NCBI GenBank assembly: GCA_900540375.1
Contig: UQFS01000019.1
Coordinates: 3,779 to 67,778, forward strand
DNA: 64,000 nucleotides
Direction: 5' to 3'
Source: an uncultured Prevotella sp.
GTDB taxonomy: Bacteria; Bacteroidota; Bacteroidia; Bacteroidales; Bacteroidaceae
Below the pieces are notes generated by a model. The model had not been told where the DNA came from, did no database searches, and saw nothing but the letters and a program-made list of their open reading frames with translations. Each line of letters begins with the position of its first letter. Within the stretch, counting starts at the first letter, position 1. This document shows positions 7,879 to 16,869 of the stretch, piece by piece. The translations under genes were made by a program, and so were the position numbers.

Positions 7879-10800
7879 TTATTTCATCATGGTCTCTACT
7901 GCCTTCTTGAGCTGTTCGTCGTCTCCACAGAGATAGTCCTCAGGTGTGTTGTAGACTTCCACGTCAGGATCGAGCTGATGGTTCTCACCATACTGTCCGT
8001 TCATATCACGGCAACCGACTTGCGGGATACCGAAGACCAGACTACGGTCCATCAGCGTCTCCCACCAGACAGCAGTCATCGTACCTGCCACCGGCGTGCC
8101 GATGAGTTTGCCAATGCCCAAGGTCTTATACACAAACGGGAAGCCATGGCCATTGCTATAGTCATCCTCACAGATCATCACGCAAGAAGGTTTCACCCAT
8201 TTGTTCCAGGGATCACGTCCAACGTACTTGCCGTGAGCAATGAACTTCTGGTATTCCTTACCACTGAGCAGCGTACAGAGATCGTCGTGAAGCCATCCTC
8301 CACCATTGTGCCGCTCATCGATAATCGCAGCCTTTCGGTTGCGGTTCTTGTCATTGAGCAATTCGCTGAACACCGTACGGAAGCTCTCGCTGTCCATTGC
8401 CTTGACATGCACGTAAGCCAGTTGCCCCCGCGACAGCGAGTCGACGAGGTCACGGTTGTGATCCACCCACCGTTTGTAGAGCAGTTCACGCTGCGTGTCG
8501 CGCGAGATCGGACACACCTGTACGTCGAAGCGCTTGCCATTTTCAGGATTATAAACGCTCACACGCAGATTCTTTCCGGCCCGACCATCCATCAGCAATG
8601 TATAGTCTGAGTCTCTGAGAATCCGTTGTCCGTCGATTTTCTCGATGATACAGCCCGGCGTGACGCCTGTATTTCTCACGGCAAAAGGACCACGCTTAAT
8701 CACCTCTGACACTTTCAGTCCATCACCCCGATAGTGGCTGTCATAGAGCAGGCCCAGTTCCGCTGTCTGCAATGATGCACCGTTGGGGTAGTAGCGGCAG
8801 CCCGTATGCGAGGCATTCAATTCACCGAGCATCTCCGAGACCATCTCGCTGAAATCGAAGTTATTGTTGATATACGGCAGGAAGCGGGCATAGTTGTTGC
8901 GATAGCCTTGCCAGTCGACGCCATGAAATTTAGGATCATAGAACTTATCCTTCACCTGTTGCCAGATATGATCAAAAAGATAGCGGCGCTCCTGATAAGG
9001 CTTGTCGTTGAATCGTGCCTCAAAGTCCACATCTTTAATCTCGCTTTTTGCCAGATCGATCTTCTTGATCTTGCCTTCACTGATGGCAAAGAGGCTCTTG
9101 AAAGTACTGTCGGCCTGCAGATCGCCGCCATTGACTTTCTTCATCACCAACGTGGTCTTTCCCTCGCGCATCTCGTGCCGCCAAAGGTCATAACCTTCCT
9201 CAAAACGAGCCTCATAATAGAGCGTGTCGCCACCGGGCGAAAGGATAAAGTCGCCAAGATCCGAAGAGTTGACCGTCAGGCGCACGATGCGGTCCCGGCA
9301 GTTCTCCGTGTCAAAGCGCAAAGGCTTCGCTTTGGCATTCTTCTCATCTTTCTTCTGCGGTTTCTTGTCTTTTTTGTTTTTCTTTTTATCCTTAGCCTTA
9401 TCCTCTTCCTTTTTCTTATCCTTCTGTGCTTCGTCGAAGCGCTCCTTCTCCTCCTTAGTCATTTGGAACCGCTCATAAGCGTCCAAATCCAGGAACATCA
9501 GATAGACATCCTGCTCAGCACCCCAACTGCCATGGCTGCGATAACCGGCACGGTCAGAGGCGAAGGCGATGGCTTTTCCGCCTAAAGCCCAACGTGCCGC
9601 CCCGTCATTGTATCCGCTTTCCGTGAGATCCACAATCTCTTGCGAACCGTCGGCAGGCACCAAGGCGACGTCGGCATTGTTCCATCCGCCGTTACCAATA
9701 TAGTTGGTGATGATCCAGCGGGAATCGGGGCTCCACTGATAGTCAATATCGCCATCGGAATAAGAGAAGATATATTTGCCGTCCATGAGGGTCTTGACAG
9801 CATGGCCCTTCACGTCGACCGTCTTTAACGTTCCACGGTCTTCGACAAACGCCACCGTTTTACCGTCGGGACTGAACTTTGGCATAAACGATGTCCGGTT
9901 GCTCTTCACGAGCTGTTCTTCCACCAAGTCACCGGCATAGGTAAACTGTTTCTCCTTGGCGTCTTTGATCTTTGTCAGATATACCTGCCAAAGGCCGTTG
10001 CGCTCTGAGGCATAGACGAGCGAACGACCGTCGGGCGAGAAGCTAAGGCTTCTTTCCTGCTCGGGCGTATCGGTGATCTGCTTCGTCGTCTTATAGTCGG
10101 TTGAGGTGACGAATACATCGCCATGATCGATAAACGCGATCTCCTTGCCTGAGGGAGAGAGACAGAACTCCGTAGCGCCACCAGTCAGCGTGCGGCGCAC
10201 CACATCCTTGTCGTTTGAGTCAGTGACAATCGAGACCTCAACCTTCTGTGGTTGCTGTCCGGGCACGAGTGTATAAAGTTCCCCGTTCTGTGAGAAGCAG
10301 AGCTTGCCGTCATTCGATGCTGAGAGAAAGCGAACCGGATTGCCACTGAAGTGGGTCAGCTGCGTCGCATTGTTACCATGCAAGGGTCGCTGATAGACAT
10401 TGAACGCACCATCCTGCTCAGACAGATACCAGAAGCCGTCGCCCTTGCTGTTCCACACCGGATTGCGATCCTCACCTTTGAACGAAGTCAGTTTCGTGAA
10501 CTTACCATTGTCGTCGAGCCAGATGTCACGTGTGATGGGGGAAGTATGATGCTTACGCCACGTGTCCTCATAGCCTTTCTTGTCGTGATAGAGGATCTGT
10601 CCCTTGGCGTTGAAATTCATGTCTTCCATCGTGATGTCGGAGAACTTCACCGGACGCGAGCCGTTGACATCGACTTCATAGACCTGCGGGAATTGTCTCG
10701 ACGGGAAGATGATCGACTTCGGCTCTGTCCACAGTGCGGCTGAGAAGAGCACATGACTGTTGTCGCGCCAGGTGACCGGAGTCTCGTCGCCGCTGTCCGT

Positions 10801-11124
10801 TGTCAGCCGTTTGGGCGTACCTCCATCTTTACTCATGACATAGATGTCCATGCTTCCTTCACGGTTGGACATGAATGCGATCCGCTGTCCGTTGGGACTC
10901 CAGACGGGATTGCCGTCGTAGGCAGCGTTTGAGGTCAGTTGCCGCGCCTGTCCACCAGCAGCAGACACCGTGAAGATATCGCCTTTATAACAGAAGGCGA
11001 TCTGCGCACCGTCGGGCGAGATGGCGCAATGCCGCAGCCACAGCGGATGATCCTCAGCTTGCGCTGACATCGCGAAGAAAGCAGCAAAAGCCAATGGAAA
11101 AAATCGGAATAGTTTTTTCTTCAT
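7879..11124 (-). CDS. Tricorn-like protease (S41 family)
   Basis: A 1081-residue exported peptidase. A signal peptide covers residues 1-24 (…FFAMSAQA-ED). Beta-propeller repeats (SPDGxxIAF, SPNGQRIAFMSNREG) fill about residues 25-540. A lysine-rich linker covers about 555-601, and PDZ and S41 catalytic domains follow. The likely nucleophile is Ser990 in EDDYSNGHGFPF, the counterpart of the tricorn SDG serine. The frame is open to 11205, but ATG 11124 starts the signal peptide and lies about 40 bases after a promoter. Unlike archaeal tricorn it is predicted periplasmic or surface-located. It probably degrades peptides. It is monocistronic, with its own promoter and terminator. Confidence 0.9.
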   Translation of the reverse strand: MKKKLFRFFPLAFAAFFAMSAQAEDHPLWLRHCAISPDGAQIAFCYKGDIFTVSAAGGQARQLTSNAAYDGNPVWSPNGQRIAFMSNREGSMDIYVMSKDGGTPKRLTTDSGDETPVTWRDNSHVLFSAALWTEPKSIIFPSRQFPQVYEVDVNGSRPVKFSDITMEDMNFNAKGQILYHDKKGYEDTWRKHHTSPITRDIWLDDNGKFTKLTSFKGEDRNPVWNSKGDGFWYLSEQDGAFNVYQRPLHGNNATQLTHFSGNPVRFLSASNDGKLCFSQNGELYTLVPGQQPQKVEVSIVTDSNDKDVVRRTLTGGATEFCLSPSGKEIAFIDHGDVFVTSTDYKTTKQITDTPEQERSLSFSPDGRSLVYASERNGLWQVYLTKIKDAKEKQFTYAGDLVEEQLVKSNRTSFMPKFSPDGKTVAFVEDRGTLKTVDVKGHAVKTLMDGKYIFSYSDGDIDYQWSPDSRWIITNYIGNGGWNNADVALVPADGSQEIVDLTESGYNDGAARWALGGKAIAFASDRAGYRSHGSWGAEQDVYLMFLDLDAYERFQMTKEEKERFDEAQKDKKKEEDKAKDKKKNKKDKKPQKKDEKNAKAKPLRFDTENCRDRIVRLTVNSSDLGDFILSPGGDTLYYEARFEEGYDLWRHEMREGKTTLVMKKVNGGDLQADSTFKSLFAISEGKIKKIDLAKSEIKDVDFEARFNDKPYQERRYLFDHIWQQVKDKFYDPKFHGVDWQGYRNNYARFLPYINNNFDFSEMVSEMLGELNASHTGCRYYPNGASLQTAELGLLYDSHYRGDGLKVSEVIKRGPFAVRNTGVTPGCIIEKIDGQRILRDSDYTLLMDGRAGKNLRVSVYNPENGKRFDVQVCPISRDTQRELLYKRWVDHNRDLVDSLSRGQLAYVHVKAMDSESFRTVFSELLNDKNRNRKAAIIDERHNGGGWLHDDLCTLLSGKEYQKFIAHGKYVGRDPWNKWVKPSCVMICEDDYSNGHGFPFVYKTLGIGKLIGTPVAGTMTAVWWETLMDRSLVFGIPQVGCRDMNGQYGENHQLDPDVEVYNTPEDYLCGDDEQLKKAVETMMK

Positions 11125-11165
11125 AGTAGAATCTCTTTTTTGTAACAAAGTAATAACCGATATTG

Positions 11166-11197
11166 CAAAGTTAACGATTTTGCAAGACTCACGCAAA
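11166..11197 (-). promoter_or_regulatory. Promoter of the tricorn-like gene
   Basis: On the minus strand TTTG (11194-11197), 20 bases, then TAACTTTG (11166-11173). This supports the ATG at 11124 as the start. Confidence 0.78.
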
Positions 11198-11218
11198 GGA
11201 ATCAAGAAGATTTAGAAG

Positions 11219-11258
11219 CCTCACCCCCATACCCCTCTCCAAAGGGAGAGGGGGAGTA
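11219..11258 (+). repeat. 40-bp palindromic repeat, copy A
   Basis: A C-rich then G-rich 40-mer with the internal hairpin CCCCTCTCC-AAA-GGAGAGGGG. It is the inverted partner of 11481-11520, with about 37 of 40 positions matching. It sits in the 439-base spacer between two leftward genes. The rest of that spacer shows no gene. Confidence 0.8.
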
Positions 11259-11480
11259 ATTACCTTCAAGGGGGATAGAAGGGTATTGCAATTTCCTCAA
11301 AAGGGGAGGGCTTGTTTTTTCTTTATTCCGCGTAGCGGAGCGTTAACTCTAAAATAACTCGCAGGTTTTATTCTCACAAAAACGTAGGGAACGCAAAGGG
11401 CTAACGCACACCCATATACCATTAGAAGCCTTTATTTCCTCCCCTTCTTAACTCGTATTGGAATTGTTTATCCAACATTT

Positions 11481-11520
11481 CACTCCCCCTCTCCCTTCGG
11501 AGAGGGGTTAGGGGGTGAGG
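11481..11520 (-). repeat. 40-bp palindromic repeat, copy B
   Basis: The inverted copy of 11219-11258. It carries the hairpin CCCCTCTCC-TTC-GGAGAGGGG and the flank TTAGGGGGTGAGG. The pair could form either two local hairpins or one long cruciform around 220 bases of spacer. Confidence 0.8.
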
Positions 11521-11563
11521 CCGTCTCTGCGTTCTTTGCGTCTCTATTTGAAACGTAAAGGCA

Positions 11564-12532
11564 TCAAAGGCCTTTGAGGAAACTCTCCACAGCATCGACG
11601 ATCTTGTTGAGTCCCGATGCCGTTGCGCTGTCAGCGTTTTGGTTGATTTCCTTTTTGATCTCCTTGCTGACATCCCTGCTGACACGGTGCACGACGGTGC
11701 GACCGACCTTGTTGCCCATCGACACAATGGTATCGGTGACCTGCGTAGTGATGTCGTCACCATTGTCACCACCGTCGTTGTCGCCACCAGTGAAGATCGT
11801 TGTGGTCGTCGTGTCCTTCTCGTCGTCCTTGTCACCCGTGGCTTTAGCCACAGCCTCAGCGATGGTAGCCTCGTCAGAGGTAAACACTTTACCGAAGATG
11901 CCCAACGACGTACGCTGTTCGCCGGTACCCGGAATGTCAATCGTGGTCGTCGACCAGAAGACATAGTTGTGGTATTGCAGCAGGTTGTCGATAGCGCTGT
12001 TGATGACCGGACCGGCCAACGCCGAGATCATCGAAGACGCCAGTGAGGCAAGACCGTTGTTGTCGTTGCCGCCCAGTCCCCGGTGGAAGCCGGCCGTGAT
12101 ATGGTCTTTGATGACCTGACGGTGCTCATCCTTAGACGGATTGGTTATCGCCATGGTCAGGAGCAGTAAAGCCACTGCGATGCCCACATAGGTGAGCACC
12201 TTCTTGCGGTTGCTCTTTTCCGGCTGATAAGGCGGCGGCGTAGAACCTCCCGTACCGGGTTCGTGGTAGCTGCCACCCGGTGTGTTGCCGGGTTGCGCAC
12301 CATTTTGTGTTCCGTATGGTGGTGGCGTCGGACCCTGCTGAGCAGCAGTGGTCTGGGCCGTCTGAGCATCGTCATAGAAGAGCGGACGGAGTTCCTCGAC
12401 CTGCCAGGCCGGTGTCCATTGCGGCATTCCCTCGGCCCATACCAGCGTGTCGGAAGTGATATTGCGCTGACGCAGTTCGTCGATGCTGAACGGACCTTGC
12501 TGTACGTCGTTGATAACAATGAAATATTGCAT
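11564..12532 (-). CDS. GYF_2 (DUF4339) domain membrane protein
   Basis: A 322-residue protein. A GYF_2 domain covers residues 1-52 (FIVINDVQQGPFSIDELRQR … TLVWAEGMPQW), the family that binds proline-rich or peptide ligands. A Gly/Pro/Gln-rich linker covers about 60-105. One membrane segment near 109-128 (KVLTYVGIAVALLLLTMAI) is followed by a C-terminal part rich in Asp and Thr (DDEKDTTTTTIF). The topology is one cytoplasmic domain, one anchor and one exported tail. It is last in the leftward MaoC-DUF4250-glmS group, 56 bases after glmS. No specific function is known. Confidence 0.8.
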   Translation of the reverse strand: MQYFIVINDVQQGPFSIDELRQRNITSDTLVWAEGMPQWTPAWQVEELRPLFYDDAQTAQTTAAQQGPTPPPYGTQNGAQPGNTPGGSYHEPGTGGSTPPPYQPEKSNRKKVLTYVGIAVALLLLTMAITNPSKDEHRQVIKDHITAGFHRGLGGNDNNGLASLASSMISALAGPVINSAIDNLLQYHNYVFWSTTTIDIPGTGEQRTSLGIFGKVFTSDEATIAEAVAKATGDKDDEKDTTTTTIFTGGDNDGGDNGDDITTQVTDTIVSMGNKVGRTVVHRVSRDVSKEIKKEINQNADSATASGLNKIVDAVESFLKGL

Positions 12533-12588
12533 ATACTAAATTGCTTGTTTAAAATCACGAAGAGATGCAAGAGAGCGCTGTCCCTGCC

Positions 12589-14433
12589 CTACTCCACGGT
12601 CACGCTCTTGGCGAGGTTGCGCGGCTGGTCGACGTTCAGACCCTTCTCCACGGCAATGTGGTAAGCGAGCAACTGCAAGGGGATCACAGTGAGCAGCGGT
12701 GCCAGCGGAGCCAATGTCGGCGGTACGCTGATCACCTCATCGGCGATCTTCTGCACCTCAGTGTCGCCCTCTGTGACTACAGCAATGATACGGCCACCGC
12801 GAGCCTTCACCTCCTGCATATTGGAGACAACCTTTTCATAACCTTCGTGATGCGTAGCCACAAAGAGCACAGGCATCATGTTGTCCACCAGCGCGATAGG
12901 ACCATGCTTCATCTCTGCGGCTGGATAGCCCTCAGCGTGGATATAGCTGATCTCCTTCAACTTCAGTGCCCCCTCCAATGCCACGGGATAGTTCCATCCA
13001 CGACCGAGGTAAAGGAAGTTGGTAGCGTAGGTATAGGTGCGGGCCAACTGCCTGACGCAGTCGTTCTCCTTAAGCATCTTATCGATCTTGTCAGGAATCA
13101 GACCCAGCTCTTTCGTGAGACTGATGAACTCATCGTGGCCGACGGTGCCCTTGGCGTTGGCGAGTGCCAGAGCGAGCAGCGTCAGACAGGTGAGCTGACC
13201 GGTGAAGGCTTTTGTCGAGGCCACGCCGATCTCCGGACCTACGTGGATGTAGATACCGGTGTCGGTCTCACGTGCGATACTGGAGCCTACGGCGTTGACG
13301 ATGCCAAAGATAAACGCTCCACGTTCCTTGGCCAACTTGATGGCAGCCAGCGTGTCGGCAGTCTCACCACTTTGCGAGATGGCGATGACCACGTCGGTAG
13401 GCAGGATCACGGGGTCGCGATAACGAAACTCCGAGGCATAGTCCACCTCCACAGGAATCTTGCAATAGTGCTCGATGAGCTGCTTGCCGATGAGTCCGGC
13501 GTGCCAGCTCGTACCGCAGGCCACGATGATGAAGCGTGTGGCTGAGAGCAGACGGGCGCGGTTGTTGCGCACAGCGGACAGGATGACCTTGTCGTTGAAG
13601 AGGCGACCGCTCATGCAGTCACGCAGACAACGCGGCTGGTCAAAGATCTCCTTGAGCATGAAATGGGGGAAGCCACCACGGTCGAGCATGTCGAGATCCA
13701 TATCGATCTGCTTGACGCTGACATCCACTTTCTGGTTTTTCAGGTCGATGATCTGCAGTTCCTTGCCAGGCCGGCACACGACGATCTGCTCATCATCGAG
13801 GTAGACGACCTTCTGGGTATAGCCGGCGATCGGCGTAGCGTCTGAGGCGACAAAGAACTCGCTGTTGTCCTTGCCGATGCCCACGACGAGCGGTGAGCCT
13901 TTTCGGGCAGCCACCAACGTATTGGGATCGCGGCGGTCGAGCACGGCGATGGCATAGGCACCGATGCATTTGTTCAGTGCGTGGCGCACAGCTTCGGCCA
14001 GTGAGCATTTGTGCTTGTCCTGAGCATACTGGATGAGTTGCACGAGCACCTCGGTATCTGTCTCACTTTTGAAGGTGAAACCTTTCTCGGCAAGTTGCTT
14101 GCGCAGGATGCCATAGTTCTCTATGATGCCATTGTGCACAATGACAATGTTGCCGGAGTCCGACACATGCGGGTGAGCGTTACGCACCGAGGGCTCTCCG
14201 TGAGTAGCCCAACGGGTATGTGCGATACCCACCGTGCCCGAGCAGTCCTTGCCGGCGGCAGCCGTCTCCAAGTCAGCGACCTTACCCTTGGCCTTGTAGA
14301 CATTGAGTTGGTCCTCGGCATTGATCAGAGCCACGCCGGCAGAATCGTAGCCACGGTATTCCAGACGGTGGAGCCCGCCAATCAATATGTCATAGGCCTT
14401 ACGCCGGCCAATGTATCCTACTATTCCACACAT
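12589..14433 (-). CDS. glmS: Glutamine-fructose-6-phosphate aminotransferase
   Basis: A 614-residue cytoplasmic enzyme that makes glucosamine-6-phosphate from fructose-6-phosphate and glutamine, the entry to UDP-GlcNAc for peptidoglycan. Cys2 of MCGIVGYIG is the glutaminase nucleophile. The N-terminal amidotransferase (1 to about 240) has HTRWATHGEPS. Two SIS domains follow (SQSGETADTLAAI near 354), and the end is PRNLAKSVTVE as usual. It needs glutamine, so it depends on glnN upstream. I saw no glmS ribozyme in the 60 bases upstream. Confidence 0.97.
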   Translation of the reverse strand: MCGIVGYIGRRKAYDILIGGLHRLEYRGYDSAGVALINAEDQLNVYKAKGKVADLETAAAGKDCSGTVGIAHTRWATHGEPSVRNAHPHVSDSGNIVIVHNGIIENYGILRKQLAEKGFTFKSETDTEVLVQLIQYAQDKHKCSLAEAVRHALNKCIGAYAIAVLDRRDPNTLVAARKGSPLVVGIGKDNSEFFVASDATPIAGYTQKVVYLDDEQIVVCRPGKELQIIDLKNQKVDVSVKQIDMDLDMLDRGGFPHFMLKEIFDQPRCLRDCMSGRLFNDKVILSAVRNNRARLLSATRFIIVACGTSWHAGLIGKQLIEHYCKIPVEVDYASEFRYRDPVILPTDVVIAISQSGETADTLAAIKLAKERGAFIFGIVNAVGSSIARETDTGIYIHVGPEIGVASTKAFTGQLTCLTLLALALANAKGTVGHDEFISLTKELGLIPDKIDKMLKENDCVRQLARTYTYATNFLYLGRGWNYPVALEGALKLKEISYIHAEGYPAAEMKHGPIALVDNMMPVLFVATHHEGYEKVVSNMQEVKARGGRIIAVVTEGDTEVQKIADEVISVPPTLAPLAPLLTVIPLQLLAYHIAVEKGLNVDQPRNLAKSVTVE

Positions 14434-14493
14434 AAATAATTCCGAATTAAGAAAACGTTGAAATCTTCAGTCCATCTCCTGCCGACACATCGG

Positions 14494-14682
14494 TCAGCAC
14501 TCCTTGAACTGCTTCTGATGTTCATTCCATAAGAAGCCATGCTCAGCAAGATAGCGCTTGAGATGGGCCGGTTCACAATTGAAACAATAGCAAAGCTCTG
14601 ACAGCGAGTCAAACTCTTCGTCGCGCAACAGCATGTTTACTGCCGACACCAGCATTGCCGGGTCTTTAGGTAAATGATCCAT
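14494..14682 (-). CDS. DUF4250 small protein
   Basis: A 62-residue protein starting MDHLPKDPAMLVSAVNMLLRD, which matches the DUF4250 pattern (LPKDP at the start, a tyrosine- or glutamate-rich helical core, and a Q-x-F end). The family has no known function. It begins three bases after the MaoC gene and lies 60 bases before glmS, so it is probably translated from the same message. No membrane segment is present. Confidence 0.8.
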   Translation of the reverse strand: MDHLPKDPAMLVSAVNMLLRDEEFDSLSELCYCFNCEPAHLKRYLAEHGFLWNEHQKQFKEC

Positions 14683-14685
14683 GAT

Positions 14686-15150
14686 CTATTCAAAATAATA
14701 GAGAAACTGGGCCTCGCCCTGCAATGCGGGCTTACGCTGACCTTCCACTTCTATCTTAAAGCCGATATAAGCCTTACAGATGCCACGCAGGTTTTCGATC
14801 TTGTCGAGCTTGGCATTCAGTCTGATGCGGCTGCCGGTGATGACGGGTATGCCAAAGCGCATCTTGTCCATACCATAGTTGACCATCATCTTCAGATTGT
14901 TCACCTCGATGATCTGTCCCCACAGATGGGGCAGCAGCGAGAGGGTCAGATAGCCATGGGCGATCGTGCTCTTATAGAGGCTCTCCTTCTTGGCGCGCTC
15001 CACATCGACGTGGATCCACTGATGATCGAGTGTAGCGTCGGCAAACTGGTTGATGCGGTCCTGATCCACTTGTAACCAGTCTGATATACCTAATTGTTGT
15101 CCCTCGTGAGAAGCAAACTCCTCCAGGGAATTGATAACAAGTTTTTCCAT
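14686..15150 (-). CDS. MaoC/NodN-like hot-dog dehydratase
   Basis: A 154-residue single hot-dog-fold protein of the MaoC dehydratase group, NodN-like branch. The hydratase motif region is FADATLDHQWIHVDVERAKK followed by STIAHGYLTLSLLPHL. The catalytic Asp and His (DHQWIH) and the AHG loop are intact. Members act on enoyl-CoA or related thioesters, but the NodN substrate is unknown. It is the first gene of a leftward group with DUF4250 and glmS. Confidence 0.88.
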   Translation of the reverse strand: MEKLVINSLEEFASHEGQQLGISDWLQVDQDRINQFADATLDHQWIHVDVERAKKESLYKSTIAHGYLTLSLLPHLWGQIIEVNNLKMMVNYGMDKMRFGIPVITGSRIRLNAKLDKIENLRGICKAYIGFKIEVEGQRKPALQGEAQFLYYFE

Positions 15151-15178
15151 GTATGTCCTAATCTAATGATATTAGTCG

Positions 15179-15186
15179 CAAAATTA
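15179..15186 (-). promoter_or_regulatory. -7 box upstream of the MaoC gene
   Basis: TAATTTTG on the minus strand, 29 bases before the start codon, fits TAnnTTTG. It is the likely promoter for the MaoC-DUF4250-glmS group. Confidence 0.5.
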
Positions 15187-15279
15187 CTGCTTTTTTCTTA
15201 AAGAAGCATCGTTTTCACGTTATTTTTCAATTTATATGTACCTGAAAGCCACTTGAAGTTTGATGATTTTACATTACCA

Positions 15280-15708
15280 CTATGCTTTTCCGTCTTGATC
15301 AAAGATGGACAGAAAATGCTCTGAACTTACGACGGTGATCCCCTCTTGTGGGAAATGCTTTTCGTTGCGGGTAATAATATAATCACATTCAGCAGCTATA
15401 GCAGCCTGATATTGCAACATATCCTCAAAATCCGGCATGTCACTGTTGAGAGCATTACAGCACTGTTCATCGTCCATTGTCAACGCATAAATGTATTGCT
15501 TGTATGCTTTGATAATGTTAATGGAATTTGCTAATTTATAACTGCTTCTAAGTATATAAGTACAGTTGGCAAAAGTCAAAGGAGTGGCACATAGAAGAAT
15601 CTTCCCTTCAATACCCATCTTCATAATGGTATTGGCAGGAACATTAAAAGGTTTCCGCTGTGTCATCACATCCAAGATAATATTGGTGTCAAGAAAGACT
15701 TTCTTCAT
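15280..15708 (-). CDS. PIN-domain ribonuclease toxin
   Basis: A 142-residue PIN-domain protein, the usual toxin of VapBC-type systems, which cleaves RNA with a metal-bound acidic triad. Acidic residues are visible at Asp7 (FLDTNIILD), in DFEDMLQY near residue 93, and in CDYIITRN. Its start overlaps the upstream antitoxin stop by four bases, a translational-coupling arrangement typical of toxin-antitoxin pairs. The local sequence is more A/T-rich than its neighbours, which suggests acquisition by transfer. Confidence 0.88.
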   Translation of the reverse strand: MKKVFLDTNIILDVMTQRKPFNVPANTIMKMGIEGKILLCATPLTFANCTYILRSSYKLANSINIIKAYKQYIYALTMDDEQCCNALNSDMPDFEDMLQYQAAIAAECDYIITRNEKHFPQEGITVVSSEHFLSIFDQDGKA

Positions 15709-15962
15709 CCTTTGATAAATTTACTTTCCAAATATCTGCTTTTTGCCTTCTCGCCATTCAAGTCATCAGCATCAATATGAAAGCCCTTTGTCAAGTCAAT
15801 TAACTCTTGGAGTTTCATTTCTGCCTCACCAGCTTGTTTGCATGATGGGCGCAGCTTTTCCAAATAGGAGACCAGCATCTCCTTAACACTCGTGTTGTGC
15901 GCTGCTGCGTATGCAGAGGCCCCACGATAAACATCCGGACTTACTGTAATCTGTATATTCAT
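15705..15962 (-). CDS. DUF6364-like antitoxin
   Basis: An 85-residue protein beginning MNIQITVSPDVYRGASAYAA, with the beta strand then two helices expected of a ribbon-helix-helix DNA-binding domain (about 1-45). The C-terminal tail is charged (DDLNGEKAKSRYLESKF) and would wrap the PIN toxin. It resembles the DUF6364 antitoxin family. It is the first gene of the pair and probably represses its own promoter, whose -7 box lies only 16 bases upstream. Confidence 0.82.
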   Translation of the reverse strand: MNIQITVSPDVYRGASAYAAAHNTSVKEMLVSYLEKLRPSCKQAGEAEMKLQELIDLTKGFHIDADDLNGEKAKSRYLESKFIKG

Positions 15963-15978
15963 CTTCTATCTTTTTTTG

Positions 15979-15986
15979 CAAAGATA
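15979..15986 (-). promoter_or_regulatory. Promoter of the toxin-antitoxin pair
   Basis: TATCTTTG on the minus strand ends 16 bases before the antitoxin ATG. Transcription would start roughly 10 bases before the ATG, giving a nearly leaderless message. Confidence 0.6.
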
Positions 15987-16052
15987 CTGAGAATATTCCA
16001 AAGAAGTGGTAAGAAACAAGAAAATCTTCGTTCAAGGAGGAAGGCACCTTGT

Positions 16053-16838
16053 TCAGCCCTTTATGACACCAAAATGTATGAGTGCATTCTTCACGCCCTC
16101 GTCGTCGACAGCCGTGGTGATGTAGTCAGCCACTGCCTTGACGTTGTCGGTGGCATTGCCCATTGCCACGCCGATACCGGCCTGCCGGATGATGGGGATG
16201 TCGTTGCCACCATCGCCAAAGGCCATCGTCTCGTCAATGCCAAAGTGTTCATAGGCCGCCATGGCCACGAGTCCTTTGCCCTTGTCGGCATTTTCCTGCG
16301 TGATGTCGACGAACTCCTTGGTCCAACGGCCACCGACGCAATGGGGAATCATAGGCATGAGTTGAGCCTCTTCCTCGTCCGTGATGAAAGGCGTCACCTG
16401 CAGGATGTCCTGCCGGAGCACGTTGCTGAGCTCGTCGAAGTCGATGTCTGTCAGTCCCAACCCCTCGCCGAACGCCTTGTCCACGATGGGCTGACGGTTA
16501 TAGACGGCAATGGACTTCTGACCAACGACGATGGCGGCACGTTCGAAACAGTCACAGGCCTGCAGAATTTTCTGCACGTCAGCGGGGTCGATGGCATGGC
16601 AGCACACCGTGTCCTCGCCTACGAAGCAGCGGGCACCATTGGTGGTGATGTAGCCATCGATGAGCTGTTCGATCTGAGAGAGATTGGTGATAAACTGTAT
16701 AGGCCGGCCCGTGGAGATGAAAATCTTCACGCCGCGGGCCTTTGCCTCAGTGAGTGCGTCGACGGTAGCCTGCGGGATGCGATGCGTGCGAAAGCTCACC
16801 AGCGTGCCGTCGATGTCGAAAAACAGTGATCTGATCAA
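16053..16838 (-). CDS. Cof-type HAD-IIB phosphatase
   Basis: A 261-residue sugar-phosphatase-like protein of the haloacid dehalogenase superfamily. Motif I is FFDIDGTLVSF with both aspartates, motif II is ISTGRP, and motif IV is FGDGGNDIPII. A cap of type IIB lies between them. The frame is open to an ATG at 16919, but that lies inside yfhO and adds residues absent from the family. TTG 16838, reading MIRSLFFDIDGT, gives the normal length and follows yfhO by 31 bases. The substrate cannot be read from sequence. Confidence 0.85.
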   Translation of the reverse strand: MIRSLFFDIDGTLVSFRTHRIPQATVDALTEAKARGVKIFISTGRPIQFITNLSQIEQLIDGYITTNGARCFVGEDTVCCHAIDPADVQKILQACDCFERAAIVVGQKSIAVYNRQPIVDKAFGEGLGLTDIDFDELSNVLRQDILQVTPFITDEEEAQLMPMIPHCVGGRWTKEFVDITQENADKGKGLVAMAAYEHFGIDETMAFGDGGNDIPIIRQAGIGVAMGNATDNVKAVADYITTAVDDEGVKNALIHFGVIKG

Positions 16839-16869
16839 TATGCTATATATAATAAGGTGGTAAAATGCG

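Noticed and set aside
14434..14493. glmS ribozyme in the leader of glmS
   Set aside because: Only 60 bases separate DUF4250 from glmS and no ribozyme core is visible; this ribozyme is a Gram-positive feature.
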